A stretch of 64,000 nucleotides of DNA, taken from Polystyrenella longa. GTDB taxonomy: Bacteria; Planctomycetota; Planctomycetia; Planctomycetales; Planctomycetaceae. The stretch is taken from assembly GCF_007750395.1 (NCBI RefSeq), contig NZ_CP036281.1, positions 5,355,001-5,419,000 on the forward strand, read 5' to 3'. Below the pieces are notes generated by a model. It saw nothing but the letters and a program-made list of their open reading frames with translations, had not been told where the DNA came from and did not search any database. The position numbers and the translations under genes were made by a program. Positions 29,637-37,029 of the stretch are shown here, one piece after another (positions within the stretch are counted from its first letter, which is position 1; the number at the start of each line of letters is the position of its first letter).

Positions 29637-30008
29637 TTACTTCTCGCGATCCTTCTGCAGACGTTCACGAAGGACGAGAGCGTGGTTATGTTCTTCGTCC
29701 TTCGCCGCATAGATAAGCAGGATGGTTTTATTTCCTGCCGCTTTGAGCAACTCCTCCCGAGTCTCTTTCTTCTCTGAGAGTTCCTTCTTGTATCGCTTCT
29801 GGAACTCTTCCCACTTGTCCGCGTCATGATCGAACCATTTTCGAAGATCGGTGCTGGGAGCCAGCTCTTTGGCCCATTCGTCCAGATCCAGTCTCTCTTT
29901 CTTGACACCCCGAGGCCATAACCGGTCCACCAGAACGCGATACCCGTCGTCATCATCATCGATATCATAAGCCCGGATGATTTTGATTGTGCTCGACTTT
30001 TGATTCAT
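29637..30008 (-). CDS. DUF488 (YeaO-like) family protein
   Basis: 123-residue cytoplasmic protein of the DUF488 family. It shows RVLVDRLWPRG near the start, then KELAPSTDLRKWFDHD, a basic/acidic helical middle, and the strand LLIYAAKDEEHNHALVL near the end, which together are characteristic of YeaO-type proteins. The biochemical role of this family is not established. Its 3' end converges on the ABC ATPase gene; no terminator was recognised in the 94 bases between. Confidence 0.87.
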   Translation of the reverse strand: MNQKSSTIKIIRAYDIDDDDDGYRVLVDRLWPRGVKKERLDLDEWAKELAPSTDLRKWFDHDADKWEEFQKRYKKELSEKKETREELLKAAGNKTILLIYAAKDEEHNHALVLRERLQKDREK

Positions 30009-30079
30009 TGAGTATCGCGCCGCCTTCCCAGATCGTTAGAGGTCCACGAGAAAGTTTCAACTCGGGAGTGTTGAATACC

Positions 30080-30781
30080 TCAGTCTTTAATCCGTGGGGG
30101 CCCAACAGGTTCTCCATCATTAAATCGAGTGTTCTTATCTTCTGCTGCGTGGTTACTAGAAGCCTCGAAAGTGGCTGTGTCTGCACCGTCGATGAGATGG
30201 GTTTCGTAGTAGACGTTGTTCTCATCTTTTCCATAAGTGGCGGTCAATGGCTTAAAGGTATTAACGTCTGCGCCCTTGACGATTCCGTAACCATGATAAA
30301 TGTGCTGGTCATCTTTTGACCAAGTCGATTTGATAATTGCACGTCCGTTTTCATCTAAAGCAGGATGGTCTCCGTATACTTCCTTAAATACATGTTTTTG
30401 TGAATGTGTTCCAATATGTTTGTCATTGTGTAATATTTTAAAGTGATCAGGATCCGCGTCTACCAGAGACATAGTTCCGCAGTAGACTTTGTGTTTGTCT
30501 CGAGAAAATGGATATTCAAGCAGTTCGAAACTCGCCGGATCGGCTTCGTATAACTTCGCTCCTCGATAATAGACTTCATCTGCGGTCTTGGCATAGCGTG
30601 CATCTTCTAATTCCGTCAGTTCGCCCTCAGCGTCATCCAGGTAGAACATCGGGCGATCGCCTGAACCTTGATTCCAATCATCATACCAGACCCATTGGCC
30701 CCCACTCTTTTCGTAACCCTCTGAGCATCCCGCGAGTGCCATTAAAAACAGAGGACATACAAAGAGAATCTTGTATTTCAT
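30080..30781 (-). CDS. DKNYY-repeat lipoprotein
   Basis: 233 residues. The N-terminus MKYKILFVCPLFLMALAGC is a lipoprotein signal with lipobox LAGC. The body carries repeated DKNYY-family units of ~25-30 residues: KTADEVYYRGAKL, SRDKHKVYCGT, SKDDQHIYHGYGIV and GKDENNVYYETHLI. Each unit is typically followed by a DADP or GADxxTF turn. The ATG at 30781 is preferred because GGAGG lies five bases before it and overlaps an upstream in-frame ATG at 30793. DKNYY proteins are surface proteins of unknown function. No operon partner is clear. Confidence 0.85.
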   Translation of the reverse strand: MKYKILFVCPLFLMALAGCSEGYEKSGGQWVWYDDWNQGSGDRPMFYLDDAEGELTELEDARYAKTADEVYYRGAKLYEADPASFELLEYPFSRDKHKVYCGTMSLVDADPDHFKILHNDKHIGTHSQKHVFKEVYGDHPALDENGRAIIKSTWSKDDQHIYHGYGIVKGADVNTFKPLTATYGKDENNVYYETHLIDGADTATFEASSNHAAEDKNTRFNDGEPVGPPRIKD

Positions 30782-30870
30782 TTTAACCTCCACACATCGA
30801 TTCTCTGCGGCTCTTTAATTGTGCCTGGTTTATGATCCATGAAAATCGCTTCTCCTTTGCCCCAGATAAA

Positions 30871-32790
30871 TTAATCAAGGCCCAGTTTCAGTCGTCCCAC
30901 ATCGGTAAGACGATTGGAACTCCAGCCAGGTTCCCAGGTTTGTTCGACCACAACCTGACGCACTCCGGGGATTTGCTCAAGACGTTCTCGAATGGGGACT
31001 GACTTGGTGGAGTGAACCGAGACGGAACCATCAACGAAGTAGCCGAGTCGCGGACGTCCACGGTGAGGCATCGCCATGACAACCGTGACCACGTCTCCTC
31101 GAACTCGTACGTCATAAACCAGTCCGAGATCAACGATGTTCATATCCGCCGTATAAAGCTGTGCGTCTTTGCAGTCACGTAACCCCGCCCAGATCCGTTG
31201 CTTCAGCTGAGACTGTTCTCCTCCCTCACCCGATCTTGCGAGTTGAGATACCGAACTTGGTGATGACGATAATTCAGCGGAACCCGAGAATGATTGCATC
31301 CCATTAGCGGAGACTTCTAGCGGATTCATCATGCGGCGACGAACACCTTCGATGGTCTCTTTTCCCTTCTCTTTCGTGAAAGGAATCGAAAGGTAAGCGT
31401 TCTTCTGGTGAATTGCCGCTCCCGCTGGAATCTCTTTAACCGGTAATGGATATCGACTCCAGAGATTTCCATGCCAGCGATAGTACATCGTGGGAACGCC
31501 CGAGTGATTCAGCTCCGGTAATCCTTCTGCTTGATGTTCCAGGAACAGAGCCATGATGGAGTCCTGGCTCTGCGAGTTAAAGAAGCCTACGCCCCATAAG
31601 TCATTCAGCTTGTCGGAATCGACATCACCAAAATGTAACTGCCCATCACGATCCATCCACATCTTGTCTGTGAATGATTGACCAGAGAAGACCCATTCAT
31701 CGTCACGGAGTGCAGCCGCTTCAAAATCCTGAACCGCCGTCATGGAACCCGTTTTGTGGAACCAGGGCAGGCCGGTATAAAAACGATATTCCACGTCGAC
31801 ATGCAGACGGGCGGGAGAATAGATGGGATGAACCGGAGAATAGGGGAATCCCCAGCGGCGGACGATCGTGCAGAGTGGGCCTCGGATCACTTCGTAATCG
31901 GGGCAGGTGTCCCACAGGGAAATACGAAACTTTTGAAAGCTATCCTCATCCACATAGTCATGAGCCCAGTCGATTCCGGGAGGCTCTCCATGCCCCTCTC
32001 CACCGGAGAATAGTTCCAGACCATGTTCTCGGCGTAAAGTCATTCGTTCGATTTGGCCCGTTTGTCTGGAAAGCGACACTTTGAAAAAGGCGTTCGAAAT
32101 ATCCAGACCAAAACCTTCCCCTTCAGTCTTCAGATCAGACGGATAGTGGGGTAATTCCGCATCCGGATTGCCGTAGAAAACAAGAACATCTTGTTCCTGG
32201 TTTGGAAGACTGTCGGCCATCCAGAGGATTTTGCAGAAGCGTTCTGCTTTGCGATGCTTTTCGCCAAATACCTGGCACGGAACCTCCACCAGTCGTCCAT
32301 CTTCAATTCGAACAAGACGGACTTCCCGAGTCAGCGATGTCACCTGGTCACTCGGAAAACTTAACGACACTTCAACCGGTTCCGACGTTCTCTTCAATCC
32401 GGCTGTTTCTTTAATCGACAGCAATTTGAAGTATTTCCATCCCCGTGCCCATTGCTTCCCATTCTCCCCCAATACATCGACGTTTTGTAACTGCAGAGTC
32501 TCGATCAACGATGACTCCGGAATTTCCTCTTCGACTTGTGTCTGCAGTACGGTGTCCTTCAGTGAGTGTGTGAGCGACCTGGCGAGATCAAAATCTTTGT
32601 TGTTCCAAGCATCTTCCAGAAGCTTCATTTTAGTTTCGAAGGAATCTGTCCGAGAGAAGGAGTTCTCCAGATTCTGCGCAGACAAACCCTTCGGGGTGAT
32701 TAACATCGTAATCGTGAGTGCAACCGTGCAAAGGAGGACGGGGATCCAGTCCACTCTATGTTGCCCACTTCTACTTTGAATCAGAGGCAT
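30871..32790 (-). CDS. Exported protein with a C-terminal DUF59/MIP18-like domain
   Basis: 639 residues. Residues ~14-38 form a signal peptide or anchor (VLLCTVALTITMLITP). The large middle (~80-480) looks like a beta-rich carbohydrate- or polymer-related domain (WARGWKYFKLL, SNAFFKVSLSRQTGQIERM, YRFYTGLPWFHKTGSM); I cannot assign it firmly. Residues ~528-639 strongly resemble DUF59/MIP18/SufT: NIVDLGLVYDV, RLEQIPGVRQVVVEQTW and EPGW followed by RLKLGLD. The cysteine that often follows the second strand in this family is missing (VVMAMPHRGR). DUF59 proteins normally work in cytoplasmic Fe-S cluster assembly, so export of this domain is odd. Function unknown. Confidence 0.75.
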   Translation of the reverse strand: MPLIQSRSGQHRVDWIPVLLCTVALTITMLITPKGLSAQNLENSFSRTDSFETKMKLLEDAWNNKDFDLARSLTHSLKDTVLQTQVEEEIPESSLIETLQLQNVDVLGENGKQWARGWKYFKLLSIKETAGLKRTSEPVEVSLSFPSDQVTSLTREVRLVRIEDGRLVEVPCQVFGEKHRKAERFCKILWMADSLPNQEQDVLVFYGNPDAELPHYPSDLKTEGEGFGLDISNAFFKVSLSRQTGQIERMTLRREHGLELFSGGEGHGEPPGIDWAHDYVDEDSFQKFRISLWDTCPDYEVIRGPLCTIVRRWGFPYSPVHPIYSPARLHVDVEYRFYTGLPWFHKTGSMTAVQDFEAAALRDDEWVFSGQSFTDKMWMDRDGQLHFGDVDSDKLNDLWGVGFFNSQSQDSIMALFLEHQAEGLPELNHSGVPTMYYRWHGNLWSRYPLPVKEIPAGAAIHQKNAYLSIPFTKEKGKETIEGVRRRMMNPLEVSANGMQSFSGSAELSSSPSSVSQLARSGEGGEQSQLKQRIWAGLRDCKDAQLYTADMNIVDLGLVYDVRVRGDVVTVVMAMPHRGRPRLGYFVDGSVSVHSTKSVPIRERLEQIPGVRQVVVEQTWEPGWSSNRLTDVGRLKLGLD

Positions 32791-33233
32791 CGATATTTCA
32801 TTCGTTCTCAGGTTCAGCGATTGATTTCGTCATTCTAATGGTCTTCAGCAAGCGGCCATTAAATCCAAAGCGAAACTAATCTCGTTCTAATGGTACTCAC
32901 TCTCGGAATGACGTCCTTTCAGAGCCTGGGTTCTCAGTCGAAAACCAAGACTCGGTAAATCCATTCTACTCAATCATGAACTGAAATAAACATTCGACTG
33001 TTTACGGCTCATTGAGCCGCATGCGGGTGTTCTCTTTTCTCTACTGAGGCTCCAGTCTCCGCGCGATCCGTTGTCGTTCACGTTGGTGTGATAGCTGCCA
33101 GAAACTGGACATCTGCTCTCAGGAGGAGTCTGTTTTCATTGCATTTAACCACTTTGGGCAATCGGCACAGCGTTTGCTTAATTGCAGGTCAGCTTTATGT
33201 TTACGTCAACTACTTCGGTATGAGGAGTCAGTC
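32791..33233. promoter_or_regulatory. Divergent intergenic region with a 15-base palindrome
   Basis: About 440 bases between divergent genes. The sequence CGGCTCATTGAGCCG (33005-33019) is an inverted repeat of seven bases each side around a single T, a plausible dimer-binding operator for the downstream three-gene operon. AGGAG at 33223-33228 is the ribosome-binding site of the amidohydrolase gene. No promoter could be assigned with confidence. Confidence 0.3.
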
Positions 33234-34019
33234 ATGGCCTTATCAACTCACTGCATTTTTGAGCGGGGTTCCAGCCCCATCATTGCCGCCGCAGTACACA
33301 ACGGACATGACACCCGCGTCGACGTCGATGAACATCTGGCGATGGATGAAAAAGAGCAACGCCGTGAAGAAGACCCGGTCACAGGCGAATGGACCCAGAT
33401 CGCGAAGACGCAGATCGTCGGCTTACGTTCCCGGTTTGAAGTCGATTTGAATCGACCTCGCGATAAGGCTGTATATAAAAAACCGGAAGACGCATGGGGG
33501 ATAGAAGTTTGGGATGAACCTCCTGACCAGGAGTTAATCGAGAAGTCGTTAAAAGAGTACGACGACTTTTATGCCAGCATCCGAGAATTACTCGATGAGA
33601 TGTTGGAACAATACCCTCGGGTCGTCGTTCTTGATTTGCATACGTATAATCAGTTTCGTGAAGGGCCGGAAGGGCAAGCCGCCGATCCGACGTTAAACCC
33701 CGAAGTCAATATTGGGACCGGGACAATGGATCGTATTTACTGGGCTCCTGTTGTGGATCGATTTATCAGTGACCTGAAAACCTACGACTTTCATGGACGC
33801 CATCTCGACGTACGTGAGAATGTGAAGTTCCAGGGTGGTTACTTCGGTCAATGGATACACGAGCATTACCCTGAACGGGTTTGCTCAATTGCTATTGAAT
33901 TCAAAAAGTTCTTCATGGATGAATGGGAGGGTGAACCCGATGCGTATGAAGTAGAATGTATCTATCGGGCTCTCCGATCAACACTTCCCGGAGTCCGAAC
34001 CGCATTGGAGGACATGTGA
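33234..34019 (+). CDS. N-formylglutamate amidohydrolase-like enzyme
   Basis: 261 residues of the N-formylglutamate amidohydrolase (HutG-type, zinc) family. VHNGHDTRVD (His22, His25), LRSRFEVDLNRPRD (65-77) and LDLHTYN (133-139) match the conserved metal- and substrate-binding blocks. Classical members hydrolyse N-formylglutamate in histidine breakdown, but no hut genes are near. Instead it overlaps, by four bases (GTGA), a DUF1704 peptidase gene, which overlaps a glutathione-synthetase-like gene. AGGAG seven bases before the ATG supports the start; the frame runs 20 codons further up without conserved sequence. Inference: it cleaves an amide in a peptide or amino-acid conjugate made by the ATP-grasp enzyme. 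Confidence 0.83.
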   Translation: MALSTHCIFERGSSPIIAAAVHNGHDTRVDVDEHLAMDEKEQRREEDPVTGEWTQIAKTQIVGLRSRFEVDLNRPRDKAVYKKPEDAWGIEVWDEPPDQELIEKSLKEYDDFYASIRELLDEMLEQYPRVVVLDLHTYNQFREGPEGQAADPTLNPEVNIGTGTMDRIYWAPVVDRFISDLKTYDFHGRHLDVRENVKFQGGYFGQWIHEHYPERVCSIAIEFKKFFMDEWEGEPDAYEVECIYRALRSTLPGVRTALEDM

Positions 34020-35962
34020 TCGATTCTGACCCAGAATCTACTATAGAAGACGAGGATCGCGAACTGCGTTATCAGGACATCAACGAACTGGTCCAAAGCA
34101 GGCTGTCGCAGAATCAAAGAATCCGTCGAAACCTCCCCGGTGACGGCCGCCTGCGTATCGATCGGCAATTACCCTTTTTGTGTGTCTATCGCACGCCTCC
34201 TGATCGCTCCGACCCAGGAACTGTTGAACTGGTGACTACGGAAGCGGCCTACCTTTTCGCTTCAGGGGACGAAGCGGATCTGGTTGGTGTGACCGATCTA
34301 TGTCAGAAAATAAACTCCATCATTCAGGAACACTTCGGGACGTTTCTGCTGATCGAGATCTGGTCCGAGCCCCGAAACACGCGAGGGCTCACTTTCGAAA
34401 TAGTTTCCCCTGATGTCGAGACGATTCCTTCCACGATTGATACGCTCCATACAGCTTTGTCGGAGATCAAAATCCGTCACGAAAGAGCGAACGTCGTCAC
34501 CCGTACCACCGACGTCGTAACGCCACCGGGGCTGCCTCCTCTGAATGCAGTTGCCCCGGAATCTAACCGCTCTGGATTTTGTGTGCTGGGATTGTCCGTC
34601 AGTCCCATCTATCGCGATCCACAGAGCGGTGCCGTTTTCCCGATGATACTGCATTCAATTCGTCACCAACTGGCAGCCGCGATCAGAAAGACAGTGGCTC
34701 AGTTTACTGGAACTGAAAATGACCCCTCCACGGACTCAGATGAGGAGGCATTGGAAAACGGAGACTCTTATCATTCACTGGGCCCCTCTTCTTTGGTGAA
34801 GGCCGCTCGACTGGTTGATCAGCAGTTGGGAGAAGTCTCAGAATCGTTCGACTTCCTTTTGCAGGTCACCCCCACTAATACGGAAGAAGCCCGTCAGGAA
34901 TTCTACGACAGTGGGTGCAAGAAGACTCCCCGCTTTATTTACCGGCCACTTCCTTACCGTCCCAGCATATTGAAACGGCGCCTGTTCGATATTGAAATCG
35001 AACGGATTGAAGATCCCACGCTCGCGCATATCCTCTGGGAGAAGCAGGAAGAGATCGACCGAAAGCTTTCGGCATTGCGAGATTTGGACACACCAGAGTT
35101 CCTCTACAACAGCCTGCAATTATATGGCAGCGTCCAACCAGATTTACTCCATCTGTCCCGCGAAATTCTGAACCGAGTTTCTGACAGCGAAACCCTATCG
35201 GAAGACGATGAGCCTCGGCGAGTGCTTTCAGGTGATTTCATCGAACGGGCACGTGATGAATTCGACTATTACCACTTAAAAATGAACGAATTCAATGCGA
35301 CTGTGGAAGAGTGCGACGAAATAGCGGCCGGTATCATGGTTTCACATGGACGCTTACTCGTGTCCAAGAATTTGAACATCCCTGCCGAAAGAGTCGAACC
35401 CTTACTCCACCATGAAATTGGGACTCACCTGCTCACTTATTTTAATGGTCGTTGTCAGCCGTTCCGACAATTGTACGCGGGTCTCGCTGGATATGAAGAA
35501 TTGCAGGAAGGCCTGGCGGTACTGTCTGAGTACCTGGTTGGCGGTTTGACGACGAATCGCGTCGGAACATTGGCAGGCCGGGTAGTGGCGGTCGATTCTC
35601 TGACGAAAGGGAATTCGTTCGCCCAGACGTTTGAAATGCTCCACCATGAATTTGGATTTTCTCAACAACGATCATTCACAATTACATTGAGAGTGTACCG
35701 AGGAGGAGGATTGACGAAGGACGTAATCTACCTTCGTGGTTTAGTAAGCCTTCTCAAATATCTCTCCGCTGGTCACGATATTGAACCTCTTTATGTGGGT
35801 AAGATTGGTTTGCATCATGTTCCGTATGTACAGGAACTGCGTCGCAGAAAAATCATTGTTGCTCCACGCATTCTACCCCGATTTTGGGACGATGACAAAA
35901 TCCGAGAGCGTCTCGACGCTTGCCGAAATATGTCGGTCCTCACACTTCTGGAGACTAACTGA
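34016..35962 (+). CDS. DUF1704 (MATCAP-like) metallopeptidase, QEGLP-motif family
   Basis: 648 residues. The C-terminal half contains the zinc-peptidase signature HHEIGTHLLTYFNG (around residue 465) and, about 30 residues on, ELQEGLAVLSEY. That is the position of the motif that gives the family its name, flavohemoglobin expression-modulating QEGLP protein; here it reads QEGLA. The N-terminal half has no recognised domain. The start is a GTG at 34016 with GGAGG four bases upstream, overlapping the amidohydrolase stop; an upstream ATG at 33956 would read through conserved sequence of the preceding gene. It overlaps the following ligase by one base. The eukaryotic relatives are tubulin tyrosine carboxypeptidases, so a C-terminal amino-acid-removing activity is plausible but unproven. 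Confidence 0.85.
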   Translation: MIDSDPESTIEDEDRELRYQDINELVQSRLSQNQRIRRNLPGDGRLRIDRQLPFLCVYRTPPDRSDPGTVELVTTEAAYLFASGDEADLVGVTDLCQKINSIIQEHFGTFLLIEIWSEPRNTRGLTFEIVSPDVETIPSTIDTLHTALSEIKIRHERANVVTRTTDVVTPPGLPPLNAVAPESNRSGFCVLGLSVSPIYRDPQSGAVFPMILHSIRHQLAAAIRKTVAQFTGTENDPSTDSDEEALENGDSYHSLGPSSLVKAARLVDQQLGEVSESFDFLLQVTPTNTEEARQEFYDSGCKKTPRFIYRPLPYRPSILKRRLFDIEIERIEDPTLAHILWEKQEEIDRKLSALRDLDTPEFLYNSLQLYGSVQPDLLHLSREILNRVSDSETLSEDDEPRRVLSGDFIERARDEFDYYHLKMNEFNATVEECDEIAAGIMVSHGRLLVSKNLNIPAERVEPLLHHEIGTHLLTYFNGRCQPFRQLYAGLAGYEELQEGLAVLSEYLVGGLTTNRVGTLAGRVVAVDSLTKGNSFAQTFEMLHHEFGFSQQRSFTITLRVYRGGGLTKDVIYLRGLVSLLKYLSAGHDIEPLYVGKIGLHHVPYVQELRRRKIIVAPRILPRFWDDDKIRERLDACRNMSVLTLLETN

Positions 35963-37008
35963 TGAAAATTGCATTCGTAGTTAATGATGTGATGACTGAA
36001 AAAGCGGTCTATACCACAACCCGTCTGGCGTTAACCGCCGTAAGAATGGGGCATGAAAGTTATTACCTGGGCGTAGGAGACTTCATTTATGCCCCGAACG
36101 GTTCCATTCAAGCGCACGTTCGTTCGGCGAATGGGGGAAGCCACGAGTTGCTCAAAGAATACCTGGATGCTGTTCAAGACGAAGAAACCGAAAGTGAACG
36201 TATCAGTCTTGATGACTTAGATGTCGTTCTGCTCAGAAACGATCCCTCGGATGACACATCAGAACGTTCCTGGGCGCAAACGAGCGGCATACTTTTCGGA
36301 CAGTTAGCCGCCGCCCGGGGAGTCATTGTACTGAATGATCCGTTCAGCCTCGCTAATGCCTTAAACAAAACATACTTTCAGCATTTCCCCGAGCAGGTAC
36401 GCCCGAAAACGTGTATCAGTCGCGACATTAAAGACATTAAAACCTTCATAGAAGACCAGAAGGACAAAGTCGTGATCAAACCGCTGCAAGGATCTGGAGG
36501 GCAGAGTGTCTTTTTAATCGGTGAAGACGAAAAAGCCAACTTGAACCAGATGATTGAGGCGGTGGTTCGTGACGGTTTCTGCATCGCCCAGGAATATTTA
36601 CCAGGTGCAGTCAACGGAGATGTTCGATTGTTCGTGATGAATGGTCGACCTCTGATGAAGGATGGTGAGTATGCTGCTTTCCGTCGACGAAATGATACGG
36701 GAGATGCGCGTAGTAATATGCACTCGGGAGGGAAGTGCGAAGCGGCAGAAGTGACTGATGCCATGCTGGAACTGGTAGAGATGGTTCGTCCAAAATTATT
36801 GCGAGATGGAATGTTTCTGGTCGGACTCGATATCGTTGACGATAAACTGATGGAGATCAACGTCTTCAGTCCCGGTGGTCTTGGCAGCAGCGAGCAAGTC
36901 ACGGGCGTGGACTTCACCGAAGCCATCATTCGAGATCTGGAACGGAAAATCAAATACCGATCCTACTACGGTTCCCACATGAGCAACCAAGACATTGCCT
37001 CGATGTGA
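35962..37008 (+). CDS. GshB/RimK-like ATP-grasp ligase
   Basis: 348 residues. An N-terminal substrate-binding domain (MKIAFVVNDVMTEKAVYTT) resembles glutathione synthetase. The ATP-grasp fold follows: VVIKPLQGSGGQSVFLI (ATP-binding glycine loop, ~170-186), AQEYLPG, and the metal-binding MEINVFSPGG near residue 290. These enzymes join a carboxylate to an amine through an acyl phosphate. No gamma-glutamylcysteine ligase (GshA) gene is next to it, so glutathione itself is not certain to be the product. TGATG links it to the DUF1704 gene with a one-base overlap, so three genes form one tight operon. Cytoplasmic. Confidence 0.88.
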   Translation: MKIAFVVNDVMTEKAVYTTTRLALTAVRMGHESYYLGVGDFIYAPNGSIQAHVRSANGGSHELLKEYLDAVQDEETESERISLDDLDVVLLRNDPSDDTSERSWAQTSGILFGQLAAARGVIVLNDPFSLANALNKTYFQHFPEQVRPKTCISRDIKDIKTFIEDQKDKVVIKPLQGSGGQSVFLIGEDEKANLNQMIEAVVRDGFCIAQEYLPGAVNGDVRLFVMNGRPLMKDGEYAAFRRRNDTGDARSNMHSGGKCEAAEVTDAMLELVEMVRPKLLRDGMFLVGLDIVDDKLMEINVFSPGGLGSSEQVTGVDFTEAIIRDLERKIKYRSYYGSHMSNQDIASM

Positions 37009-37029
37009 TAATCGATCAGTAAACCTAGA

